64,000 nt of DNA from Chryseobacterium taichungense (lineage in GTDB: Bacteria; Bacteroidota; Bacteroidia; Flavobacteriales; Weeksellaceae). Below the pieces are notes generated by a model. The model saw only the letters and a program-made list of their open reading frames with translations, was not told the DNA's origin and made no database searches. Where the stretch lies: contig NZ_FOBV01000008.1 in the NCBI RefSeq assembly GCF_900109935.1, positions 62,001-126,000 of the forward strand. Direction: 5' to 3'. The position numbers and the translations under genes were made by a program. Positions 38,601 to 47,312 of the stretch are shown here, piece after piece (within the stretch, counting starts at the first letter, position 1; every line of letters begins with the position of its first letter).

Positions 38601-39584
38601 TACTTCTTCTGCAGTATAATGTAGTGTTTCCCTTCCTTTTTCATTGACGGCCAGAATATTTCCTTCCATATCATGCATGCTCATCAGCCCGATTGCATTT
38701 TCAAAGAAACTTCTGAAGCGTCTTTCGGAACTTTCCAGAAGCTGCTTTTCTTCTATCTGCCGGGTAATATTAATTCCGAAACAAAAAATTTCAGAAAACT
38801 TCTGATTTTGCTTCAACTGCCACTGAACAATTATGGAATTTTCATCTTCCGTCTTTGTGGAAGTCGTGAAAGTAAGCTCTCCTCCTGTTTTCTTAAAATT
38901 TTCAATCTGCGCTTGCAATTCCGGTTCCTGATCTCCTAAAATGCTTAAAAAATTGTGTTCAACAATTTTGTCTTTGGAAACATTAAAAACTTTTTCAAAA
39001 GCTGGATTAACATCTTTAAGCATGAACTGTTTATCCAACACACAGATCAGATTGTTAGAGACATTAAAAGTTTGCTGAAAATACTCTGCGTTTATAGTTT
39101 CTCTGCTGCTTAAGAGGAGCTTGGTGACAATTTCTCCAAGCTTTTTGAGTGCAGATATCTGATTATCAGTTATTGTTTTAGGTTTAAAATCAATCACACA
39201 AATGGTCCCCAATGCAAATCCTTCATCATCAATAAGTGGTACACCTGCGTAAAAGCGTATTCCTCCTTCCAATATTATCGGGTTGTCAGAAGATCTTTCA
39301 TCCTGCAACGTATCATTGATTACCACAATTTCACTATTTGCAATAGAATACTGACAAAGTGTATTCTCACGTTCTATTGAATCGATGGAAAGCCCAATAC
39401 AACTTTGGACTCTTTGTGTATCTCGCTCCATGATTGATATGAGTGAAGAAGGACAATCGGTAATGAGGCAGGCCGTCTCTGCAAAAACATCCAATTGAGG
39501 ATCTTTACCTAAATTCAAAAGATCGAAGAACTCTAACTTTTTAAGTCTTCCTTCTTCATTATAGGGAATTGGATATTTGTTCAT
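35664..39584 (-). CDS. Large hybrid histidine kinase (GAF-PAS-HisKA-HATPase-REC-REC-Hpt)
   Basis: A 1306-residue cytoplasmic kinase without visible transmembrane helices. An N-terminal GAF domain (about 15-160, FYAGVPLIDDEGFALGTICV) is followed by about four PAS domains (170-640). HisKA has H682 in FLANMSHEIRTPLNG. HATPase has NLLGNAVKF, DTGIGI and GGTGLGL. Two receivers have D966 (VILMDYHMPV) and D1112 (LILMDVQMPV), and a C-terminal Hpt has H1252 (ILHKLKGTAG). It heads the operon with the lone receiver, HEAT protein and GT2 fusion. GAF and PAS modules suggest sensing of small ligands or redox state; the signal is unknown. Confidence 0.93.
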   Translation of the reverse strand: MNKYPIPYNEEGRLKKLEFFDLLNLGKDPQLDVFAETACLITDCPSSLISIMERDTQRVQSCIGLSIDSIERENTLCQYSIANSEIVVINDTLQDERSSDNPIILEGGIRFYAGVPLIDDEGFALGTICVIDFKPKTITDNQISALKKLGEIVTKLLLSSRETINAEYFQQTFNVSNNLICVLDKQFMLKDVNPAFEKVFNVSKDKIVEHNFLSILGDQEPELQAQIENFKKTGGELTFTTSTKTEDENSIIVQWQLKQNQKFSEIFCFGINITRQIEEKQLLESSERRFRSFFENAIGLMSMHDMEGNILAVNEKGRETLHYTAEEVKSLNLKDLVPEQNWLLLKQYLERINENKEDYGTMILKTKEGEELIWMYHNLVEIDKEGKPYVVSTALNVTERMMLEKDLVYTKKMLEQTSSVAQVGGWEVNMKTGTVFWSQSTKEIHKIKNNFQPDFDNAIGFYKEDSRERMRYLFNKAVTEGITFDEEFQLVRNDGVTIWVRVKGIPEFEDGVCNRVFGIIQDIDAFKKMYLEVTRKEAMMQSFVTYVPVAVAMFDKELNYVSVSSSWKDEFEMNDKELIGNNLFTISPNVPEERKEIYRNALQGKTYINEDFVIEIEGKEEIQHYNLKVGPWYLTDDEIGGVIVSVQNITHAVQVNEELKNAKKMAETASKAKSEFLANMSHEIRTPLNGVIGFSDLLLRTPLNEIQMQYLNYINESGENLLNIINDILDFSKIESGKLELLIEKSDVYDLVSQVINVILYQSQKKNIELLLNIEPGLPKTLLLDESRLKQILINLLGNAVKFTEQGEIELKVEKLNIDDNNITLRFSVRDTGIGIPVEKQKYIFNAFTQENSSISKRYGGTGLGLTISNNILGYMGSHLSLISAPEKGSVFFFDIEIPYEMSEIKEEEENITIKKVLVVDDNEANRIILQHMLAYKNIESTLAANGMEALQILLKGERFDVILMDYHMPVISGLETIDKIRELFNQRKEISPLVVLHTSSEEHDVINSFRKEENSYFLLKPIKFDELYKTLRRVAQTNVTEIAAQEQSEKDSVSFIRELEVLLVDDNPVNMVLNSKMMKSLTPDAHLTEAVNGLEALEQCKRKQFSLILMDVQMPVMNGMEATQQIRMLPEYSNVPIIGVTAGNVLGEKEKCLESGMNDFLPKPLRQADLMEMLKKYITINDNKKNSESETKPDSEKYINIDMLNEHIGDDDEDFKAMFLNLVIQQLTQAQQNIENAAAEKNVAEARMILHKLKGTAGTAGLFRLSESALSWENKASENMDFSSMNKEIKEEITIGLDIIKSLIK

Positions 39585-40013
39585 ATTAATAACTGATTTC
39601 TTTTATAATATTAAATATAATTATAAAATTGCTAAAAAAATAGTTTTCTATTAAGTTTTCTTATTAAATCACATAAAAGAGATTATAACTTTTCCGGCTT
39701 TAAAACTAATAAAAATTTGCGTCAGTTTCAAAGCTCTTTGTCCGGATTTGAGAAAATAATCAGACAAATTAACAAAGTGTGGTATCAAGTTTTAATTAAA
39801 TACATTTTATACATTGAAATAATATTATTTTGATGGATTTTTATCAAAATTTTATAATTGAAAAAGCCCCCCCAAGAAACGGGGGAGCTTATTAGAAATG
39901 ACTGCAAAAATGAAGTGTATAGATAAATCAAAGGTAAATGATATATCACGTCAGTTTTATGACTGTTGTCATATTGCAAAAAATTTTATTGATCTTTAAA
40001 AGAAAATGACAAT
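39585..40013. other. Gene-free gap upstream of the hybrid kinase
   Basis: No supported reading frame. It holds the cinA-like gene's terminator and presumably the promoter of the kinase operon, though no clear TAnnTTTG box stands out near 39600. Confidence 0.5.
39864..39890 (-). terminator. Terminator downstream of the CinA-like gene
   Basis: AAGCCCCCCC and GGGGGAGCTT form a GC-rich stem with one mismatch, followed by TTTTTC on the minus strand. Confidence 0.75.
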
Positions 40014-40598
40014 CTACGACATCGATTCCGATTTTCTATCAGCGTGCTTATCCAGCTCAAGTTTAAGGCATCCCAGTATGAACTCCGTGTAATACAGCTG
40101 TGCATTGACCTGTCTGGTTCTGGAATGCAGATCAAGTTTCTCCGAAAGAATGACTTTACCTTTATAAACAATGGAAAAATAAGCAAAAAGCTTTTGTCTT
40201 GATTCCGGCACGGGGGTCGCATAACCTGTAACACCAATGGACCAGTCGGTTTTAAAAATTTTAGACACATTCAGCGCCATTGTTTCTGCAATGCCTGGTG
40301 AAACGCAGTCGCAGGCAGCGGCTTCCTTTTCGTCAACATTTAGCAGACCAACCTTTTCGTCAAGTGTATAAGCAGTTATACCTCCTTTGTAAAAAGTTGA
40401 TGCTTCTTTCATCTGAGAAAACGAAAACTGCAGAAATCCCGAAGTTACACTTTCCGCAATAGCGATCGTTTCGTTGGCAGACAGGAAATATTTCCCGATA
40501 TACTCAAAAAGGTTCTGTAATTCTATAATAAAGTTGATAAGAGATCTTACCGACAGCTCTTCTGAACTGACTCCTATTCTTGAAGGTTTTAAAATCAT
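40014..40598 (-). CDS. CinA-like C-terminal domain protein (nicotinamide-nucleotide amidase type)
   Basis: From the ATG at 40598 the product is 194 residues. The family segments are clear: IAIAESVTSGFLQFSF, FYKGGITAYTLDEKVGLLNV, CVSPGIAETMALNVSKIF and WSIGVTGYATP. These belong to the PncC/CinA C-terminal domain, which deamidates NMN in pyridine nucleotide salvage. The protein stands alone, without the N-terminal CinA domain. The usual GGL in this first motif is VTSGFL here, so activity is likely but not certain. An upstream start at 40640 would add 14 residues. Confidence 0.82.
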   Translation of the reverse strand: MILKPSRIGVSSEELSVRSLINFIIELQNLFEYIGKYFLSANETIAIAESVTSGFLQFSFSQMKEASTFYKGGITAYTLDEKVGLLNVDEKEAAACDCVSPGIAETMALNVSKIFKTDWSIGVTGYATPVPESRQKLFAYFSIVYKGKVILSEKLDLHSRTRQVNAQLYYTEFILGCLKLELDKHADRKSESMS

Positions 40599-41063
40599 TA
40601 ATACTGTTATTTTGTGATCGTTACTATAATTTGATAACAATGTTGATTTCAGTGGTCATGAGATTATTAGTTTTCTTTAAATCAAAAAAGGCTGTAGATA
40701 TGCAGGCAACCAGATCTGAATTTTACTGAGAGAATTTTCTCATAAATGATGGCGTAGAATTGCTTTATACATTAGAATTTTGAACTCAGTACTAAATTTA
40801 ATTAATAAAAGATCCAATTATTATGATCTTAATCAATAGAGAAACATAATTTAATAGTCAAAAGCAATCAACGATTTTTCATATACAAAATGTTTGCTAA
40901 AGTGTTTATCTGATTAAATCTGATCTGTAATACTTGTATAAAATAAAAGTCCAACATAGCGTTGGACTTTATTATCGAACTGATATTGAGTTAAATGTAT
41001 TTAAATTTCCTGATTGATTGCTTTTTGCTATTAGTATAATGCTTTTTACTAAACCTTGCTCAA
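40599..41063. other. Gene-free gap between the CinA-like gene and the metal efflux operon
   Basis: No supported reading frame in about 465 bp. The only clear structure is the terminator at 40946-40970. Confidence 0.5.
40946..40970 (-). terminator. Terminator of the CzcA-CzcC-CzcB operon
   Basis: AAAGTCCAAC and GTTGGACTTT form a perfect 10-bp stem around ATAGC, followed by TTATTTTA on the minus strand, 94 nt after the czcB stop. Confidence 0.8.
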
Positions 41064-42203
41064 TTACTCTTCTTCCTCCGTGTTTTTCAACTTCATCAGG
41101 AGTGTGTATGAATTTTTAGTCACAATTTTTTTATTTTTAAAATCATCAAAATTAAGGATCTGAACAAAACCGTTTTCCGTTTCTCCCAACATAACCGGCG
41201 TTAATCGATAAGTCTGTTTCTTCACCTCAACAAACACAAAGTCTTTGCCTTCAAAATTGATAATACTTTCTTCCGGAATCGCATGGGAAAAAGAGTTGCT
41301 GGTTTCAATTTCGGCATTCATGTACATTCCCGGAACCAAAGTGTGATCGTATTTATCAAAATGGCAGTGAACTTCTGCCAGACCGCCCTGACTGATATCT
41401 TTGCTGATGAGAAGAATTTCACCGTAATATTTTTTGCCCGGATCTGCATTCGTGTATGCTGCAAAACGCTGTCCTTTTTTCAAGTTTTCCAAGTCTTTTT
41501 CATACACTTTGAGATTCAGGTGAATGTCATCCGGGTTAATCAGCTCAAAAAGGACATCAGAAGGATTGACATATTTCCCGATGTTCACATTCACTTTGCT
41601 TACAAAACCGTTGATCGAGCTGTACACCGGAACACTTTTCGTAATATTTCCGGATTTTAAAGATTCAGGATTGATATTGATGAGTCTGAGCTGTTGCGCC
41701 AATGAATTCATTAAAATTCTCTGGCTATTCATTTCAGATTGGGCGAGTTGCATCGCTTTGTCGCTGCTTGCCTGACTTTGGTTGAGGGTTTTCTGACGAT
41801 TATAATCCAATTCTGCAAAATGCGCTTTGGATCTTGCCATCAGATAATCCTGTTGAAGCTGAATGAATTGCGGATTTTCGATCACGGCAATCACCTGACC
41901 TCTGGAAACCGGCATTCCCGGAAGAAGATTGCTGGATTTCAGATAGCCGCCAAGTGGAATGCTTACGGAAACCAGATTTTGTGGCGGAACATCGATCATT
42001 CCGTTTAATTTCAGGGTCGAAGCAATATTTTGTAATGAAAGCGTCGTTGTTTCTATCGGTGCATTTCTAAGCTGAGCATCGGTTAAAGTAACTACATTTT
42101 CATCTTTCGGGAGGCTTTTTTCCTGCTTCGGAGCTTCTTCTTTTTTACATTGAATGAATACAAAAAAGCTGATTAATAGGGTGTATATTGAAATTGATTT
42201 CAT
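41064..42203 (-). CDS. czcB: RND periplasmic adaptor lipoprotein, CzcB/CusB-like
   Basis: This 379-residue membrane-fusion protein has a lipoprotein signal (MKSISIYTLLISFFVFIQC, C19). Lipoyl/barrel-sandwich halves appear as VSIPLGGYLKSSNLLPGMPV and VYSSINGFVSKVNVNIGKYV, separated by a helical hairpin (about 115-170). Beta-barrel segments follow (LVPGMYMNAEIETS). It links the inner-membrane pump to the outer-membrane channel. It is the third gene of the operon, 4 nt after the outer-membrane factor. I see no His- or Met-rich metal-binding N-terminus, so the metal cannot be stated. Confidence 0.9.
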   Translation of the reverse strand: MKSISIYTLLISFFVFIQCKKEEAPKQEKSLPKDENVVTLTDAQLRNAPIETTTLSLQNIASTLKLNGMIDVPPQNLVSVSIPLGGYLKSSNLLPGMPVSRGQVIAVIENPQFIQLQQDYLMARSKAHFAELDYNRQKTLNQSQASSDKAMQLAQSEMNSQRILMNSLAQQLRLININPESLKSGNITKSVPVYSSINGFVSKVNVNIGKYVNPSDVLFELINPDDIHLNLKVYEKDLENLKKGQRFAAYTNADPGKKYYGEILLISKDISQGGLAEVHCHFDKYDHTLVPGMYMNAEIETSNSFSHAIPEESIINFEGKDFVFVEVKKQTYRLTPVMLGETENGFVQILNFDDFKNKKIVTKNSYTLLMKLKNTEEEE

Positions 42204-42207
42204 TTTT

Positions 42208-43434
42208 TTACGGATTTAAAGTAAGGTATTCCAGTTCAATGGCACTTTGGTTAAGTTTCCAGACGGCATCGGTATAATTGTTTTTGAGCTGTACTGTCTG
42301 ATTCACAAGAATCACAAATTCGAGGTAATTGATTTCTCCTCCGATGAATTGCCTTTTTGCGGTTTCTGTAATCACATCTGCATTTTTAAGGTCGGAACTT
42401 TCATACTTTGAAACAATTTCCAGATTGGACTGATAGATTTCTCTGGCTTTTTTAAGCTGATTCTGAAGATTGAATTCCGCATTTTTAAGCTCACTTTCAG
42501 CAACAGACTGGGCTACTTTTGCGGCTTCAATTCTCGCTTTCTGACCTCCTGAAAATATCGGAAGTGAAACACCCACCTGAACCGAATGAAACTGAGGCGT
42601 TGCATTGTATCGTTTATCGTCCGGCCCTAATCCTTTAAAACTATTCAGATTATAGGCTAACTGCAGACCGGGAAGCATTTTCGCTTTTTCCAGTGCGATC
42701 TGTTCTGTGGAAATATTTTTCTGCTGTTCCCAGATTTTAAGCAAAGGATGATTCGCCAGTTTTTCATTTAAAGAATTGGCAAAAGATTTTGAATCTTCCG
42801 GAATGAAATCCGTTTCTGTATTCAAAAGCCACTGAAACTGGATCTTTAAGACCGCTAATTCCTGCTGCAATTGTTTTAACTGAATTTCTATCGCCGATTT
42901 CTGACTGGAAGCGGTTGTTTTTTCCAGAATATTGCTCTCCCCTGCTTTCAGTCTCAGGTTCGCTTTGTCTGAAAAGTCGGTGTACAGTTTCAGAATTTCA
43001 TTCAGCAGTTTTTCTTTTTCTTTCCAGTACAGAATGTTGTAAAAGGTGAGGCTGACTGCTTTTTTTAGTTCATATTCTTTCAGAGAAACATTCAGCAAGG
43101 ATTTTTTCCATTCCTCAGTGTATACATTTTTCTGTTTTTTATACACTGTCGGAAAAGCAATGTTTTGGGAAACGCCAAATTTCATATCGTTGTACGCACT
43201 GTTGATCTGTCCGTAATCGAACGTCACACCCGTCTGCGGAATATCATTAGCCGATTTTATCAACGCTTTGGAATACTCAGATTTCAGCTTTTCGTTTTTA
43301 AGGCTTCTGTTGTTTTCCAGTGCAGTATTAATCGCAGTCTGAAGATTGATTGACGTTTGCGCTTTAAGCCCGAATCCTGCAAAGCTGAATAGCAAAATGA
43401 ATACAGCCGTTATATTTTTTTGATTATTTTTCAT
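42208..43434 (-). CDS. czcC: TolC-family outer-membrane efflux channel, CzcC-like
   Basis: A 408-residue protein with a signal peptide ending about FGLKAQ. Long alpha-helical segments and the two repeats typical of outer-membrane efflux proteins are present (INTALENNRSLKNEKLKSEY, and SVQVGVSLPIFSGGQKARIE in the second half). It forms the channel for the adjacent RND pump. It is 48 nt after czcA and 4 nt before czcB. Confidence 0.9.
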   Translation of the reverse strand: MKNNQKNITAVFILLFSFAGFGLKAQTSINLQTAINTALENNRSLKNEKLKSEYSKALIKSANDIPQTGVTFDYGQINSAYNDMKFGVSQNIAFPTVYKKQKNVYTEEWKKSLLNVSLKEYELKKAVSLTFYNILYWKEKEKLLNEILKLYTDFSDKANLRLKAGESNILEKTTASSQKSAIEIQLKQLQQELAVLKIQFQWLLNTETDFIPEDSKSFANSLNEKLANHPLLKIWEQQKNISTEQIALEKAKMLPGLQLAYNLNSFKGLGPDDKRYNATPQFHSVQVGVSLPIFSGGQKARIEAAKVAQSVAESELKNAEFNLQNQLKKAREIYQSNLEIVSKYESSDLKNADVITETAKRQFIGGEINYLEFVILVNQTVQLKNNYTDAVWKLNQSAIELEYLTLNP

Positions 43435-43482
43435 ATGTAGATATTTATTGTTTTTTAAAGGTCATATGTAATCGCGTTTTCT

Positions 43483-46400
43483 TCATAGGCGTTTGCGTTT
43501 TCCAAATGATGGCGATTTCATTTTAAATCCTTTTTCAATGGTTACATAAAGAAGCGGCAATACAAAAAGGGTAAGGAAGGTTGCCACCAGCAAACCTCCG
43601 ATCACCACAGTTGCCAACGGACGCTGAACTTCTGCTCCGGCTCCGTTGCTCAGTGCCATCGGGATAAATCCTAAAGAGGCCACGAAAGCCGTCATCAAAA
43701 CCGGACGAAGCCTGGATTCTCCGCCATCAATAACAATTCTTACGATATTCCTGATCCCGCTTTTGTATAGTCTGTTGAATTCTGAGATCAGAACGATTCC
43801 GTTGAGAACAGCCACTCCGAAAAGCGCGATAAATCCCACTCCTGCACTGATACTGAAAGGCATTCCTCTCAAAGCCAGAAGAAATACGCCGCCAATAATT
43901 GATAGTGGAATTGCCGTGTAAATCAGAAGACTTTCTTTGACGGAATTGAATGCTAAAAACAACATGACAAAAATGAGCGCCAATGCAACCGGAACAGCGA
44001 TCATCAGGCGTTGTTTTGCATTGGTCAGGTTTTCAAAAGAACCTCCGTAGGTCATATAATAACCTGTCGGAAGTTTCATCTCTTTGTTGACTTTAGTCTG
44101 AAGCTCTTCCACGATGCTCTGAACGTCTCTTCCTTTAATGTTGAATCCAACAACAATTCTGCGTTGTGCATTTTCTCTCTGAATCTGATTCGGTCCGTTT
44201 TTTACCTCAACTTTTGCAAGCTGGGAAAGCGGAATTTGGTTTCCAAACGGAGTCGGAACGAGCAGATTTTTAATATCATCCACATTTTTACGGACTTTAG
44301 AATCGAGACGAACGACCATATCGAAACGTTTTTCGCCTTCGAAAACGAGACCTGTACTCTGCCCTGCGAATGCAGCATTCACAATCCGGTTGATATCGGA
44401 AATAGATAAATGATACTGCGCAATAACAGGACGGTTGTATTCTATGGTTACCTGCGGCATTCCGGCAATCGGTTCAATGTAAAGATTCTGCGCTCCGTCT
44501 ACGGTTTCGATTATTTTCCCCAATTTCTGGGCATTCTGAGAAAGTATATTCAGATCATCGCCGAAAATTTTCACGACAACATCCTGTCTCGCTCCGGTCA
44601 TCAGTTCATTGAAACGCATCTGCACAGGAAACTGGAAACTTACCGTAATTCCGGGAACATCTTGTAATTCTTTGGTCATTTTATCTGCCAGTTCAGGGAA
44701 TGTGGAAGCAGAAGTCCATTCTTTTTTATCTTTAAGAATCACCATTAAATCGGCTGCATCCATTGGCATCGGGTCTGTAGGAACTTCTCCGCTTCCGATT
44801 TTTGTCACTACTTTTTCCACTTCCGGGAATCTTGATTTCAGTATATGGGCGGCTTTTTGTGTACTTTCAATGGTTGTATTCAGATTACTTCCCGGCAAAA
44901 CTCTGGTTTCTACCGCAAAATCTCCTTCTTCAAGCGAAGGAATAAACTCCCCTCCCATTCTGCTGAGAATGAAAATTGCCAATACGAAAAGTACAGCCAC
45001 GATGGAGAATACCATTTTCGGAACTCTCAAGATTTTAAGCAGGGTTTTCAGATAGATTTTCTCCACTTTTTTCATCATCCGGTCAGATAAACTCGGTTTT
45101 GAACTTCTCTTTCTCAACAGCAAAGAACTCATCATCGGAATGTAGGTTAACGACAATAAAAATGCTCCTAATAAAGCAAAAGCGACAGTTTGCGCCATCG
45201 GTTTGAACATTTTCCCCTCAATTCCCTGTAAGGTAAGAATCGGAAGATAGACGATGAGAATAATGATCTGACCGAAAACCGCGCTATTCATCATTTTTCC
45301 GGCAGAATGAATAACAATGGTGTCCATTTCCTCTTTTCCAACGGAGAATATTTTTTTAAACTTTGAATTATGGCTGAACTGATGCAGGACTGATTCTACA
45401 ATAATCACCGCTCCGTCGATAATCAAACCAAAATCTAATGCACCGAGACTCATCAGGTTTCCGCTGACTCCGAAAAGATTCATCATACAGATGGCAAAAA
45501 GCATTGCCAAAGGAATAACGGAAGCTACAAGCAGTCCTGCACGTACATTTCCGAGAAACAAAACCAGTACGAAAACAACAATTAATGCACCTTCGGTAAG
45601 ATTTTTCTCAACAGTTCCGATGGCATTGTTTACCATTTTTGTACGATCGAGGAATGGTTCTATTACGACTCCCTTCGGAAGTGTTTTCTGAATCTGTGCA
45701 ATTTTTTCTTTAACGTTTTTAATGACCTGATTGCTGTTTTCGCCTTTCAGCATCATTACCACTGCACCGGAAACTTCTCCCTGATCGTTGAAGGTCATGG
45801 CTCCGTATCTTGTGGCAAAGCTGGTTTTCACCTCTGCAACGTCTCTTATAAACAATGGAATTTCATTGGTTTTGGAAGCAATCGCTATATTTTTGATGTC
45901 TTCGATATTTCCGATGAGACCTTCGCTGCGGATGTATAGAACGGTAGGTCCTTTTTCGATATAAGCTCCTCCTGTGTTCTGATTGTTGGTGTTTAAAGCA
46001 TCGAAAACATCATTGATGGTGATTCCGTAAGCGTTTAATCTGTCGGGATTGACGGCAATTTCGTATTGTTTTAATTTGCCTCCGAAACTGCTGACTTCGG
46101 CAACTCCTTTCACCCCAAGAAGCTGTCTTCTCACGATCCAGTCCTGAATAGTGCGGAGTTCTGTAATGTTGTATTTTTTCTCGTAGCCTTTTTCGGGACG
46201 AATTACGTATTGAAATATTTCGCCTAAACCTGTGGAAATAGGCCCTAATTCGGGGGTTCCTATTCCCTGAGGAATCTGGGTCTGAACCTGCTGAAGCCTT
46301 TCTGCCACCTGCTGTCTTGCCCAGTAAATATCGATATCATCCTCGAAGACAATGGTAACGAGCGATAATCCGAAACGTGAAAAACTGCGGATTTCTTTTA

Positions 46401-46635
46401 ATCCTGAAATGTTATTGTTTGCCTGTTCTATGGGAAATGTTACCAGTCTTTCGATGTCCGTTGCCCCAAATGAGGGAGCAATGGTGATAACCTGAACCTG
46501 ATTGTTGGTAATGTCCGGAACTGCGTCTATCGGAAGTTTGGTGACCTGATAGGAACCCACGCCTATCAATCCCAAAATCAACAGCGCAATGATGAGTTTA
46601 TTCTTTACAGAAAACTCAATGATTTTTGTAAGCAT
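43483..46635 (-). CDS. czcA: Heavy-metal RND efflux pump, CzcA/CusA family
   Basis: A 1050-residue proton-driven pump with the 12-helix RND layout. The heavy-metal-specific motif in helix 4 is DFGLIIDGAVIIVE, with the proton-relay acidic residues. Other markers are LPIDAVPDITNNQVQV, FSRFGLSLVTIVFEDDIDIY, and the C-terminal GVAVLNGIVLISEFNRL. It exports Cu/Ag or Co/Zn/Cd ions from periplasm or cytoplasm. It heads the operon with czcC and czcB, preceded by a small companion gene 216 bp upstream. The gene order A-C-B is common in Bacteroidota. Confidence 0.93.
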   Translation of the reverse strand: MLTKIIEFSVKNKLIIALLILGLIGVGSYQVTKLPIDAVPDITNNQVQVITIAPSFGATDIERLVTFPIEQANNNISGLKEIRSFSRFGLSLVTIVFEDDIDIYWARQQVAERLQQVQTQIPQGIGTPELGPISTGLGEIFQYVIRPEKGYEKKYNITELRTIQDWIVRRQLLGVKGVAEVSSFGGKLKQYEIAVNPDRLNAYGITINDVFDALNTNNQNTGGAYIEKGPTVLYIRSEGLIGNIEDIKNIAIASKTNEIPLFIRDVAEVKTSFATRYGAMTFNDQGEVSGAVVMMLKGENSNQVIKNVKEKIAQIQKTLPKGVVIEPFLDRTKMVNNAIGTVEKNLTEGALIVVFVLVLFLGNVRAGLLVASVIPLAMLFAICMMNLFGVSGNLMSLGALDFGLIIDGAVIIVESVLHQFSHNSKFKKIFSVGKEEMDTIVIHSAGKMMNSAVFGQIIILIVYLPILTLQGIEGKMFKPMAQTVAFALLGAFLLSLTYIPMMSSLLLRKRSSKPSLSDRMMKKVEKIYLKTLLKILRVPKMVFSIVAVLFVLAIFILSRMGGEFIPSLEEGDFAVETRVLPGSNLNTTIESTQKAAHILKSRFPEVEKVVTKIGSGEVPTDPMPMDAADLMVILKDKKEWTSASTFPELADKMTKELQDVPGITVSFQFPVQMRFNELMTGARQDVVVKIFGDDLNILSQNAQKLGKIIETVDGAQNLYIEPIAGMPQVTIEYNRPVIAQYHLSISDINRIVNAAFAGQSTGLVFEGEKRFDMVVRLDSKVRKNVDDIKNLLVPTPFGNQIPLSQLAKVEVKNGPNQIQRENAQRRIVVGFNIKGRDVQSIVEELQTKVNKEMKLPTGYYMTYGGSFENLTNAKQRLMIAVPVALALIFVMLFLAFNSVKESLLIYTAIPLSIIGGVFLLALRGMPFSISAGVGFIALFGVAVLNGIVLISEFNRLYKSGIRNIVRIVIDGGESRLRPVLMTAFVASLGFIPMALSNGAGAEVQRPLATVVIGGLLVATFLTLFVLPLLYVTIEKGFKMKSPSFGKRKRL

Positions 46636-46656
46636 AATGATTTGTGAGCTTATTAG

Positions 46657-46692
46657 CAGATGATAGATAATAGATAACAGATGATAGATAAA
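46657..46692. repeat. Short direct repeats upstream of czcA
   Basis: CAGATGATAGATAA occurs at 46657-46670 and 46679-46692, a 22-bp period, with related GATAGATAA motifs between. It lies in the czcA upstream region and could be an operator for a dimeric regulator or simple slippage. Confidence 0.4.
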
Positions 46693-46814
46693 TATGTTAC
46701 AGATAAATATCTCTATCTGAATTTACTATTCTAGCAAATGCTTATGAATAAATAAGTTTGATCGTCTGATAAAAAATTAATGAACATATCGTTGATTAAC
46801 TTAATATCAAAACG

Positions 46815-46836
46815 TTCTCAAAAATATTTTTGAGAA
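46815..46836 (-). terminator. Palindrome after the czcA companion gene
   Basis: TTCTCAAAAAT and ATTTTTGAGAA form a 22-bp perfect palindrome just downstream of the stop at 46852, with CGTTTTG following on the minus strand. Confidence 0.5.
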
Positions 46837-46851
46837 GAATTCGAAATAAAA

Positions 46852-47271
46852 TCAACAAGATTTCGGCGGCTGCCAGATGGAATTGAGAATATCTTTATTG
46901 TAAAAGATGCTTTTGTAAAAAGTCTGTTTAGATTTAATAATCGGGTTGGATTCTCTGTCAGAAAACTGAAAAGTAAAAGGTGTCGCGGGTGTACATACCA
47001 CTACAAGATGTGCAGCATGCGAAACAAATGGTAACTGCTGATCTTTGGTGTAATCTGAATCTTTTACCGGATTGTCATAATGGATTTTGAAGAAAGAACC
47101 GATAGTAATAGCAGGATTCTGCTCCTTATGCTCCAGGTAATGTTCAATAAGAGCCGGAACTTTCAAAAACTGATACAGCTCGGTTGTAGAAACCAAGTAT
47201 AAGCTAAGCAATAGTATCGAGATCACTTTTTTCACTTCTGCAAAATTATAAAATGTTTCGTTAAGAATCAT
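46852..47271 (-). CDS. Small companion protein of the metal efflux operon
   Basis: About 139 residues from the ATG at 47271. The hydrophobic stretch VKKVISILLLSLYLVSTTEL suggests that the real start could be the GTG at 47235, giving a signal or transmembrane helix at the N terminus. After it come LYQFLKVPALIEHYLEHKEQ, with metal-ligand-like His and Glu, and a C-terminal half of unknown fold. Similar proteins with ELYQ...EHYxEHK often precede CusA/CzcA genes in Bacteroidota. A periplasmic role linked to metal handling is inferred; no enzyme motif is seen. Confidence 0.65.
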   Translation of the reverse strand: MILNETFYNFAEVKKVISILLLSLYLVSTTELYQFLKVPALIEHYLEHKEQNPAITIGSFFKIHYDNPVKDSDYTKDQQLPFVSHAAHLVVVCTPATPFTFQFSDRESNPIIKSKQTFYKSIFYNKDILNSIWQPPKSC

Positions 47272-47312
47272 TTTAAATTTTAAAATAAGTAAGCAAATCA
47301 ATTAAAGGCTAA

